Assembly: GCA_903825095.1 (NCBI GenBank)
Contig: CAIJZF010000175.1
Span: 1 to 8,917, forward strand
Origin: an uncultured Bacteroidota bacterium
Lineage (GTDB): Bacteria > Bacteroidota > Bacteroidia > Chitinophagales > Chitinophagaceae
DNA: 8,917 nt
Direction: 5' to 3'
Shown here: positions 1 to 5,414 of the stretch, piece after piece
Position numbering within the stretch: the stretch's first letter is position 1
Layout: every line of letters starts with the position of its first letter
Notes under the pieces: model-generated
What the model was told of the DNA's origin: nothing
What the model saw: only the letters and a program-made list of their open reading frames with translations
Database searches by the model: none
Made by a program: the position numbers and the translations under genes

Positions 1-644
1 CCATTCCAGTATTAAAGGGCATTAACCTTGATATTCTAAAAAATGAATACGTGGCTTTAATGGGCCCGTCGGGTAGTGGTAAAAGTACCTTAATGAATAT
101 CTTAGGTTGTTTAGACTCTCCAACAAATGGTATGTATAATTTGAATGGCCATGATGTAAGCAAGATGACCGATGATGAATTAGCGGGTATTAGAAATGTA
201 GAAATTGGTTTCGTGTTTCAACAATTTAATTTACTTCCAAGATTATCAGCAGCAGAAAACGTAGCACTTCCTTTAGTATATGCGGGTATTTCAAAAAAAG
301 ACAGATTAGATAGAGCCATGGTGGCACTTGAAAAAGTAGGCTTGGCAGATAGAAGTCATCATAAATCAAACGAATTAAGTGGAGGTCAAATACAACGTGT
401 GGCTATTGCGCGCGCCTTGGTAAACAACCCTTCTATTTTATTAGCAGATGAACCAACAGGTAACCTTGACTCTAAAACTTCAGTGGAAGTAATGGAGCTT
501 TTTGGAAAAATACATTCTTCAGGTAATACAGTCATACTAGTAACCCATGAGGAAGATATTGCTCATTATGCACATAGAGTAGTGCGTTTAAGAGACGGTC
601 TTGTGGAAACCGACACGCTGAATAAGAATGTTTCACATTTCTAG
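1..644 (+). CDS. MacB/LolD-type ABC transporter ATP-binding protein (5' end missing)
   Basis: This is the cytoplasmic ATPase subunit of a MacB-family (FtsX-like permease) ABC transporter, which moves lipids, peptides or lipoproteins at the cell envelope rather than importing nutrients. The reading frame is open from base 3 ([12 protein letters not shown]...), so translation starts upstream of the window. The ATG at 51 lies inside the beta-strand before the P-loop and is not the start. Visible motifs are Walker [10 protein letters not shown] (nt 63-89), Q-loop [10 protein letters not shown], signature LSGGQ (nt 375-389), Walker B ILLADE (nt 435-452) followed by PTGNLD, and the switch histidine in LVTHE. 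After the signature the order is [10 protein letters not shown]; the usual form is LSGGQQQRVA, so one Gln is Ile, probably neutral. About 25 N-terminal residues are missing. No permease gene follows it; a partner may lie upstream. The subfamily is certain, the substrate is unknown. Confidence 0.93.
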   Translation, partial: IPVLKGINLDILKNEYVALMGPSGSGKSTLMNILGCLDSPTNGMYNLNGHDVSKMTDDELAGIRNVEIGFVFQQFNLLPRLSAAENVALPLVYAGISKKDRLDRAMVALEKVGLADRSHHKSNELSGGQIQRVAIARALVNNPSILLADEPTGNLDSKTSVEVMELFGKIHSSGNTVILVTHEEDIAHYAHRVVRLRDGLVETDTLNKNVSHF

Positions 645-669
645 CATCAATTATTGAACTTTATTTTAT

Positions 670-677
670 TAGTTTTG
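670..677 (+). promoter_or_regulatory. Possible -7 box upstream of the cobalamin adenosyltransferase gene
   Basis: TAGTTTTG is an exact match to the Bacteroidota -7 consensus TAnnTTTG, lying in the 93-bp gap before the gene at 738. No TTG or TTTG occurs 19-21 nt upstream; the nearest TTG is only 13 nt away, at 654-656. The match is therefore half a promoter and may be chance in AT-rich DNA. If real, the leader would be about 55 nt. Confidence 0.3.
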
Positions 678-737
678 TTAGTATCAAAACCCCGGGAGTC
701 TGTTATGGATTTTTAAAGCTGGGTTTATGCAAACAAC

Positions 738-1292
738 ATGAAAATTTATACAAAAGCAGGAGATTTAGGTAGTACATCATTAATAGGAGGTACCCGTGTT
801 CCTAAAAGTCATATTCGAATAGAATCTTATGGTACAGTAGATGAGCTAAATTCATTTATTGGATTATTAAGTGACCTTCTTACCCAAGAAGAAATTAAAA
901 CTGTTTTAAAAGAAGTGCAGGATAGATTGTTTACCGTAGGTTCTTCTTTAGCCTGTGATCCAGATAAAGAACCTGCTTTAAAAATTCCCGATTTAAAAGA
1001 AGAGGACATTGCTTATTTAGAATCTTTGATGGATAAGATGAATGAGGTATTAGAACCTATGAAATCTTTTATTTTACCAGGCGGACATCAAGCTATTTCT
1101 ACTGCACATATTGCGCGTTGTGTTTGTCGCCGTGCAGAGCGTTGGTGCGTGAATTTACAAGAAGAAGATTTATTTGTAGAACCGATGGTTATAAAATACT
1201 TGAATAGACTAAGTGATTACTTATTTGTCTTATCAAGATATATTGGTCATTTGAATGGTGTGCCAGATTCTCCTTGGAAACCAAGGGTGTAA
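738..1292 (+). CDS. pduO: PduO-type corrinoid adenosyltransferase
   Basis: The enzyme transfers the 5'-deoxyadenosyl group of ATP to cob(I)alamin to make adenosylcobalamin, the cofactor of methylmalonyl-CoA mutase and class II ribonucleotide reductase. The 184-residue length is typical of the PduO/MMAB family of trimeric, all-helical, cytosolic enzymes. The N-terminal ATP-binding loop is residues 3-23 (KIYTKAGD... GG.RVPK). YGTVDELNS (31-39) contains D35. FILPGG (111-116) supplies the phenylalanine expected beside the corrin. R127 in HIARCVCRRAER should salt-bridge D35. The C-terminal LNRLSDYLFVLSRY helix is intact. The ATG at 738 starts right at the conserved MKIYT motif. The gene stands alone between two ABC ATPase genes and converges on lolD with a 26-bp gap that has no clear terminator. 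I see no cobalamin riboswitch in the 93 bp upstream. The symbol denotes the family; no propanediol-use genes are present. Confidence 0.95.
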   Translation: MKIYTKAGDLGSTSLIGGTRVPKSHIRIESYGTVDELNSFIGLLSDLLTQEEIKTVLKEVQDRLFTVGSSLACDPDKEPALKIPDLKEEDIAYLESLMDKMNEVLEPMKSFILPGGHQAISTAHIARCVCRRAERWCVNLQEEDLFVEPMVIKYLNRLSDYLFVLSRYIGHLNGVPDSPWKPRV

Positions 1293-1318
1293 ATTAGAGA
1301 CTAAATAAGAGTCAAGTC

Positions 1319-1987
1319 TTATAAAAACTTTCCGTCTTTCATTGTTAAACTACGATTGCTCATAGTAGCCAATGATTCATTGTGCGTTACTATTAAAAAA
1401 CTTTGATTCATTTCATTTCTTAAACGAATAAAAAGTTGATGTAAAGCATTTGCATTTTCGCTATCTAAATTACCCGTTGGTTCATCTGCAAAAATAAGTG
1501 CAGGGCTATTTAATAATGCACGGGCTACCGCTACTCTTTGTTGTTCTCCACCCGATAAACTATGTGGCTTTTTATTCATTTTATCGGCAAGGCCCATAAA
1601 GTCTAAAAGCTCAGAAGCCTTTTGTTGAATTTGTTTGGAAGGCATTTTGGCAATCCATCCTGGAATGGAAACATTTTCAATGGCCGTGAATTCAGGAAGT
1701 AAATGATGGAACTGAAATACGAAACCTATTTTCTGATTTCTGTAATGGGCTAAGTCGGTTTCTGATAGCTGGGTAATATCATTGCCCTCAAAAAACACCT
1801 GTCCTTTATCTGCTTTTTCTAAACTGCTTACAATGTACAAAAGGGTCGATTTGCCGGCACCTGAAGGGCCAACGATACTTACTAATTCCCCTCGACTTAC
1901 CTCTAAGGAAACGCCCTTCAGCACAGATACAGGGCCATATTGCTTCCATATGTCCTTGGCTACTAGTAGATTTGGCGTTTGCTCCAT
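1319..1987 (-). CDS. lolD: LolD-like lipoprotein-release ABC transporter ATP-binding protein
   Basis: This is the ATPase of the LolCDE complex, which extracts lipoproteins from the inner membrane for transfer toward the outer membrane. It has 222 residues, normal for LolD. Motifs are Walker [10 protein letters not shown] (40-48), the LolD-typical Q-loop stretch [12 protein letters not shown] (89-100), signature [15 protein letters not shown] (144-158), Walker [13 protein letters not shown] (164-175) and the switch histidine in VTHNE. The FHHLLPEF element separates it from the MacB-type ATPase at the start of the window. ATG 1987 is the only plausible start: an in-frame TAG lies four codons upstream, and no ATG, GTG or TTG precedes the conserved core downstream. 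No LolC/LolE permease gene adjoins it, so the subunits would be encoded elsewhere. A close promoter match ends 4 nt before the ATG, suggesting a leaderless or nearly leaderless mRNA. It could serve another FtsX-type permease. Confidence 0.92.
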   Translation of the reverse strand: MEQTPNLLVAKDIWKQYGPVSVLKGVSLEVSRGELVSIVGPSGAGKSTLLYIVSSLEKADKGQVFFEGNDITQLSETDLAHYRNQKIGFVFQFHHLLPEFTAIENVSIPGWIAKMPSKQIQQKASELLDFMGLADKMNKKPHSLSGGEQQRVAVARALLNSPALIFADEPTGNLDSENANALHQLFIRLRNEMNQSFLIVTHNESLATMSNRSLTMKDGKFL

Positions 1988-1991
1988 GGTA

Positions 1992-2024
1992 CAAACCTAG
2001 CAATTCCCGGTCAAATTTGACAAA
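1992..2024 (-). promoter_or_regulatory. Bacteroidota-type promoter of lolD
   Basis: Read on the minus strand, TTTG (2024-2021) is followed after 21 nt by TAGGTTTG (1999-1992). Both boxes match the phylum's primary sigma-factor consensus (TTTG, 19-21 nt, TAnnTTTG) exactly. The -7 box ends 4 nt before the lolD ATG, so transcription should begin at or within a few bases of the start codon. A 12-bp palindrome occupies part of the spacer. Confidence 0.6.
2010..2021. promoter_or_regulatory. 12-bp perfect palindrome inside the lolD promoter (possible operator)
   Basis: GTCAAATTTGAC is its own reverse complement. It sits in the spacer of the lolD promoter and shares one base with its -33 box, where a bound dimeric regulator would block RNA polymerase. 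The flanking bases do not extend the symmetry, and no second copy was noticed by eye in the window. The operator role is inferred only from position and symmetry. Confidence 0.35.
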
Positions 2025-2061
2025 ATTTAAAGATTTGTTTACATCCTGTAGAAAAAACAGA

Positions 2062-2092
2062 TTTGGTTATATCGTTTATACGGCTACTTTTG
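2062..2092 (+). promoter_or_regulatory. Bacteroidota-type promoter of the DUF2795 gene
   Basis: TTTG (2062-2065), a 19-nt spacer, then TACTTTTG (2085-2092) match the Bacteroidota consensus in every fixed position. The predicted transcription start is near 2096-2099, giving a leader of roughly 8-11 nt before the ATG at 2107. This also rules out a longer reading of the gene from 1972, whose start would lie upstream of the promoter. Confidence 0.65.
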
Positions 2093-2106
2093 CAAAAAAT
2101 AACGCT

Positions 2107-2328
2107 ATGTTTTGGACTTTAGAATTAGCCAGCTTTTTAGAAGAAGCTCCTTGGCCCGCAACCAAAGATGAATTGATTGATTATTCAATTAGAAGTGGTG
2201 CACCCATTGAAGTAGTCGAGAACTTACAAGAGTTAGAAGACGAAGGGGAAGTGTATGAAAGTATTGAAGACATTTGGCCAGACTACCCAAGTCACGACGA
2301 TTTTATGTTTAACGAGGATGAGTATTAG
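2107..2328 (+). CDS. Small acidic DUF2795 family protein
   Basis: The 73-residue product (MFWTLELASFLEEAPWPATKDELIDY...) belongs to the DUF2795 family as it appears across the Bacteroidota; its function is unknown. It has no signal peptide or membrane segment. A helix-loop-helix-like core (residues 4-45) carries the conserved APWPATKDELIDYSIRSGAP stretch, and the tail (44-73) is strongly acidic and ends NEDEY. I count 22 Asp/Glu against only 2 Lys/Arg. The frame stays open upstream to an ATG at 1972, but that extension would overlap lolD, precede the promoter at 2062-2092 and read as non-conserved sequence, so 2107 is chosen. The gene is monocistronic: own promoter, divergent from lolD, and a strong terminator 36 bp after its stop. 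The family assignment rests on recall of the conserved core. Confidence 0.88.
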   Translation: MFWTLELASFLEEAPWPATKDELIDYSIRSGAPIEVVENLQELEDEGEVYESIEDIWPDYPSHDDFMFNEDEY

Positions 2329-2357
2329 TTTTATAAATTAAGCTATTATGATTTTAT

Positions 2358-2392
2358 AAAAAAAGTCCCGCAATAATATGCGGGACTTTTTT
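2358..2392. terminator. Bidirectional intrinsic terminator after the DUF2795 gene
   Basis: The arms GTCCCGCA (2365-2372) and TGCGGGAC (2379-2386) form a perfect 8-bp GC-rich stem with a 6-nt loop. A run of As on the left and a run of Ts on the right lengthen the stem and give a U-tract on both strands. It lies 36 bp after the stop at 2328. Confidence 0.93.
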
Positions 2393-2395
2393 ATT

Positions 2396-2439
2396 AGATA
2401 TTATTGAGATTTTATGAAATATAAATCTCAATAATATCT
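2396..2439. repeat. Perfect 17-bp inverted repeat between two terminators
   Basis: AGATATTATTGAGATTT (2396-2412) and its exact reverse complement (2423-2439) flank a 10-nt spacer, TATGAAATAT. It is AT-rich and has no adjoining T-run on either strand, so it does not look like an intrinsic terminator. It lies wholly between the terminators at 2358-2392 and 2458-2491. It could be a cruciform or protein-binding site, a backup transcript-end hairpin, or a remnant of a small repeat family. Confidence 0.85.
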
Positions 2440-2457
2440 TCTTCTAATTATGAAAAT

Positions 2458-2491
2458 AAAAAAAAGGCTAAACTTTGTTAGCCTTTTTTTT
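2458..2491. terminator. Bidirectional intrinsic terminator after the SemiSWEET gene
   Basis: The arms GGCTAA (2466-2471) and TTAGCC (2478-2483) around a 6-nt loop are flanked by eight As and eight Ts, which extend the pairing and provide a U-tract on both strands. It lies 24 bp beyond the SemiSWEET stop at 2516, so its main job is probably to end the minus-strand fabI-SemiSWEET transcript. Confidence 0.92.
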
Positions 2492-2515
2492 ATTTAGATG
2501 GGTTGGTAAGTATTT

Positions 2516-2788
2516 CTAAAAAGTCAACTTAAAATAAAGTAACATTAAACTTAATGTAAGTACAATGGTATTCGCCACAAGTACTGGTTTGCTTTTAATT
2601 AAATAAGCGTAGGTTAACCATACAATACAACTAAAGTTCACAATAAGTATCATAAGTAGGCTAAGGCTTTCTACATTTTTTGTTTGCCAAGTTAAATACA
2701 CCTGTGGTATGAAAGTCACACAACTAAGAAGTGAACCAAGGTAACCTATGGCTTCTACTAATTTTGGGTTTATTTCTTTCTTGTTCAT
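2516..2788 (-). CDS. SemiSWEET family sugar transporter
   Basis: At 90 residues this is a full-length SemiSWEET, the half-size bacterial relative of SWEET sugar uniporters; two copies form one pore in the inner membrane. Three hydrophobic segments are visible at about 12-32, 43-63 and 68-88. The first contains the PQ-loop motif (P28-Q29, in TFIPQVYLTWQTKNVESLSL), and the following TKNVESLSL matches the family's cytosolic loop. W57 and N73, 16 residues apart, correspond to the sugar-pocket Trp and Asn of characterised SemiSWEETs. The gene starts 15 bp after the fabI stop and has an AGAAGGA Shine-Dalgarno-like stretch (2793-2799) 4 nt before ATG 2788, so it is probably translated from the fabI mRNA. 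The substrate cannot be read from the sequence. Confidence 0.9.
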   Translation of the reverse strand: MNKKEINPKLVEAIGYLGSLLSCVTFIPQVYLTWQTKNVESLSLLMILIVNFSCIVWLTYAYLIKSKPVLVANTIVLTLSLMLLYFKLTF

Positions 2789-2792
2789 TTTA

Positions 2793-2799
2793 TCCTTCT
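2793..2799 (-). promoter_or_regulatory. Shine-Dalgarno-like site of the SemiSWEET gene
   Basis: On the minus strand AGAAGGA lies 4 nt before the ATG at 2788. Such purine-rich sites are uncommon in Bacteroidota, and this one fits a downstream gene translated from a shared mRNA with fabI. It also supports 2788 as the start codon. Confidence 0.5.
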
Positions 2800-2803
2800 T
2801 TGT

Positions 2804-3625
2804 TTACGCTTCTGTGATACCTGCTTTTTGCATAATTAAATCACTTACGCCAGTGGTAGAGTAACCTCCATCATGGAATAAATTTTGCATTGTCACCATT
2901 TTAGTTAAATCGGAGAATAAAGTCACGCAATAGTTAGCACAATCTTCTGCGGTAGCATTTCCTAAAGGGGCAATGGCATCGGCATAATCAAAAAAGTCAC
3001 CAAAACCTTTAATACCTGTTCCAGCTGTTGTTTTAGTAGGAGACTGAGAAACGGTATTCACACGCACTTTGTTTCTTAAACCATAATGGTAGCCAAAACT
3101 ACGTGCAATAGATTCAAGTAATGCTTTAATATCGGCCATATCGGTATAGAATGGGAAGGTTCTTTGAGCAGCTGCATAAGTAAGGGCTACCACACTCGCG
3201 TGATCGTTCAAAGCATCCATCTTATAAGCAACACTTAACATTTTATGTAAGCTCATCGCAGATACATCTACACCTTTTGCATAATAATCATAGTTCAATT
3301 CAGGATAAGCAATTTTCTTTCTAATATTCACACTCATTCCAATAGAATGTAAAACAAAGTCAATTTTACCGCCTAAAATTTCTTGAGACTGGGTAAATAA
3401 ATTTGTTAACTCCTCAACGCTAGTAGCGTCTGCAGGTACAATTTTAGAATTTGTTTTTTCAGCAAGTGCATTAATTTCACCCATACGCATTGCGATAGGG
3501 GCATTGGTTAATACAAAAGTGGCACCTTCTTCATGTGCTTTCTCGGCTACTTTCCAAGCAATTGAATTGCTATCTAAAGCACCTGTAATAATTCCTCTTT
3601 TTCCTTTTAGTAAATTGTACGCCAT
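2804..3625 (-). CDS. fabI: Enoyl-[acyl-carrier-protein] reductase (NADH), FabI
   Basis: FabI catalyses the last reduction of each type II fatty-acid elongation cycle, trans-2-enoyl-ACP to acyl-ACP, using NAD(P)H in the cytosol. The 273-residue protein is a short-chain dehydrogenase fold. The nucleotide-binding loop is TGALDSNSIAW (14-24), with the FabI-type SIA. HSIG (93-96) follows the fourth beta-strand. The catalytic pair is Y160 and K167 (Tyr-X6-Lys), and Y150 in LTYAAAQR sits ten residues earlier, as in E. coli FabI. QSPTKTTAGTGIKGF is the substrate-binding loop, and HDGG closes the fold. The N-terminus MAYNLLKGKRG supports the ATG at 3625. It is the known target of triclosan-like inhibitors, but sensitivity cannot be judged here. 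It lies 75 bp after recN and 15 bp before the SemiSWEET gene. A weak promoter-like pair (TTG at 3682-3680, 22 nt, TATTTTTA at 3657-3650) could give it its own transcript. Confidence 0.96.
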   Translation of the reverse strand: MAYNLLKGKRGIITGALDSNSIAWKVAEKAHEEGATFVLTNAPIAMRMGEINALAEKTNSKIVPADATSVEELTNLFTQSQEILGGKIDFVLHSIGMSVNIRKKIAYPELNYDYYAKGVDVSAMSLHKMLSVAYKMDALNDHASVVALTYAAAQRTFPFYTDMADIKALLESIARSFGYHYGLRNKVRVNTVSQSPTKTTAGTGIKGFGDFFDYADAIAPLGNATAEDCANYCVTLFSDLTKMVTMQNLFHDGGYSTTGVSDLIMQKAGITEA

Positions 3626-3700
3626 TGGTTATGGTTTAGTTTATTGCTGTAAAAATAATTATAATATCTTATAAAAAGACAATATTAAACTAGTAATACA

Positions 3701-5356
3701 CTAAGAAGCTAGAAGTTCTTTGGCATTGTCTAAGGCCGACTTGCTAGGTGGGTCGCCGCCAATCATGGTGGCTATATGTTGAACACGCTCTTTGACGTCC
3801 AAGGTTTTTAAATAAGTATGCGTGGTGCTTCCTTTTTGTTCTTTATAAACATATAGGTGCGCATTGCCTTTTGCAGCAATTTGAGGTTGATGGGTAATAC
3901 ATAAAACCTGTCTTGCCTGTCCTAGGTTTTGTAAAAGCAGTCCCACTTGTTTAGCAGGCTCTCCAGAAATACCCGTATCAATTTCATCAAATATCATGGT
4001 AGGTAGGTCTATCGATTTTGCCACCAATGATTTTATACAAAGCATAAGCCTACTTAATTCACCGCCACTTGCCACTTTTTTAATAGGCTCAAATTTCTGC
4101 GTGTTATTGGCATCAAATAAAATATCTACTTTGTCCTTTCCAAATAAATGGTAAGCTACTTCGTCAATAGTTACTTTTATTTTAGCATTGGGCATACCCA
4201 CTTGATGTAATAATTTATTTACATTATTAGTAAGTGGGGTAATTTGTTTTTCTCTCTTAGAAGTTAAGCCAGCTGCTGCTGCAATCACTTCTTTTTCTAA
4301 TTTTTTAACTAGGGTAGTAAGCTCAGTAATTTGATCATTCAAGTTCAGCACTTCCGTTAAATCTTTTTCTAATTGTGCAGCAATACTTAAAAGCTCTGCA
4401 GTAGTTTGTACTTTATGTTTCTTCAGTAAATTATAACCTAGTGAAAGACGCTCTTGAATAGAAGCAATTTTTTTATCGTCAAAGTCTATTTTATCCTGCC
4501 AAGTACTTAAATCGCTGGCAATATCGGCAATTTCAATTTGTGCAGCTTTTAATCTAGCCACTAAACTAGCAAATTCGGGTTGCCACTTTACAATACTTTC
4601 TAAATTATGCCCCATTTGTTTTAGTTGTTGTACAATGGGGTTATCGGAATGGTCTAGTATTTGAATAGAAGCAGCTAATTGCGATTTTATACCCGCAGCA
4701 TTTTCTAAAAATTTTAATTCTTGGTCTAAATTTTCTAATTCATTTTCTTGTAATTGTAAACCGGCCAATTCTTCATGCAAATGTTGCTTATAGCTTTCTG
4801 TTTTTTCAAAATCTTCTTTTTGTGTTATAAGACTTTGTAATTTTTTCTCGTTTTCTTTCCAATTGGTATAAGATGCTTGGTAGTCGGACAATTCTTTTTG
4901 TGTAGCAGCCAACGCGTCAATAACGGTGCGTTGAAAATCGGTATCGCCCAGTGCCATGGTATCGAACTGTTGGTGTAGGTCTACTAGTTTGCTAGTTAAA
5001 TCTTTTAAAATAGTAAGGGTAACCGGTGTATCGTTTATAAAGGCCCTCGATTTTCCTTGTGCATTTATTTCTCTTCTAATAATAAGTTCATCATTGAATT
5101 CAATTTCATTTTCTTCAAAAAATGATTGATGAATTTTAGCATCGGATAATTTAAAAATTCCCTCTATAAAACATTTTTTACTAGCGTCTCTGCAAACACT
5201 GCTATCGGCGCGGTCGCCCAATATTAAACCCAGGGCACCCATAATTATACTTTTACCTGCACCTGTTTCTCCCGTAATTACAGAGAGTTGGTTGGATAGA
5301 TCAATGCTTAGATGATCTATTAAAATATAATTTTGTATTTCTAATTTGGTTAACAT
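3701..5356 (-). CDS. recN: DNA repair ATPase RecN
   Basis: RecN is an SMC-like ATPase that acts early in double-strand-break repair, on the bacterial chromosome with RecA. The 551-residue length is typical. The N-terminal half-domain carries MLTKLEIQNYILID and Walker A GETGAGKS (29-36). A long coiled coil rich in Leu, Gln, Glu and Lys spans roughly 145-370. The C-terminal half-domain has signature SGGELSRLML (from about 430), Walker B MIFDEIDTGISG (DEID at about 457-460) and the switch ITHQPQIA (about 487-494). ATG 5356 is chosen because MLTKLEIQNY is the family N-terminus; the frame also allows a TTG four codons upstream (5368), which is unlikely. It is 58 bp downstream of the TPR gene and 75 bp upstream of fabI. 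The short upstream gap has only a poor -7 match and no obvious SOS-type operator. Confidence 0.96.
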   Translation of the reverse strand: MLTKLEIQNYILIDHLSIDLSNQLSVITGETGAGKSIIMGALGLILGDRADSSVCRDASKKCFIEGIFKLSDAKIHQSFFEENEIEFNDELIIRREINAQGKSRAFINDTPVTLTILKDLTSKLVDLHQQFDTMALGDTDFQRTVIDALAATQKELSDYQASYTNWKENEKKLQSLITQKEDFEKTESYKQHLHEELAGLQLQENELENLDQELKFLENAAGIKSQLAASIQILDHSDNPIVQQLKQMGHNLESIVKWQPEFASLVARLKAAQIEIADIASDLSTWQDKIDFDDKKIASIQERLSLGYNLLKKHKVQTTAELLSIAAQLEKDLTEVLNLNDQITELTTLVKKLEKEVIAAAAGLTSKREKQITPLTNNVNKLLHQVGMPNAKIKVTIDEVAYHLFGKDKVDILFDANNTQKFEPIKKVASGGELSRLMLCIKSLVAKSIDLPTMIFDEIDTGISGEPAKQVGLLLQNLGQARQVLCITHQPQIAAKGNAHLYVYKEQKGSTTHTYLKTLDVKERVQHIATMIGGDPPSKSALDNAKELLAS

Positions 5357-5414
5357 CGCAAGCTGCAATATACATTACCCGAAAATGATGCACAAATTTT
5401 GTTACTAAGAAAGG

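Noticed and set aside
687..726. AAACCC/GGGTTT arms upstream of the adenosyltransferase gene
   Set aside because: A 6-bp stem with a 28-nt loop and no following T-tract; likely chance, and not a riboswitch.
827..1009. Open frames antisense to the adenosyltransferase, lolD and nif3-like genes
   Set aside because: Their translations are low-complexity shadows (Ser/Pro/Lys-rich) of strongly conserved genes on the other strand, with no start signals or family resemblance.
1298..1319. Inverted repeat AGACT/AGTCT between the convergent adenosyltransferase and lolD genes
   Set aside because: Only 5 bp of pairing with a 12-nt loop and no T-run on either strand; too weak to call a terminator.
1972..2106. 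N-terminal extension of the DUF2795 protein from an ATG at 1972
   Set aside because: The extension overlaps lolD on the other strand, would begin upstream of the predicted promoter (2062-2092) and has no resemblance to the family; ATG 2107 gives the conserved N-terminus.
3650..3682. Promoter of fabI (TTG-N22-TATTTTTA, minus strand)
   Set aside because: The -7 box has one mismatch and the spacer is 22 nt, outside the usual range; noted under fabI but not supported enough to list.
5357..5368. TTG start for recN four codons upstream
   Set aside because: The family N-terminus begins at MLTKLEIQNY, encoded from the ATG at 5356; the added residues QLA are not conserved.
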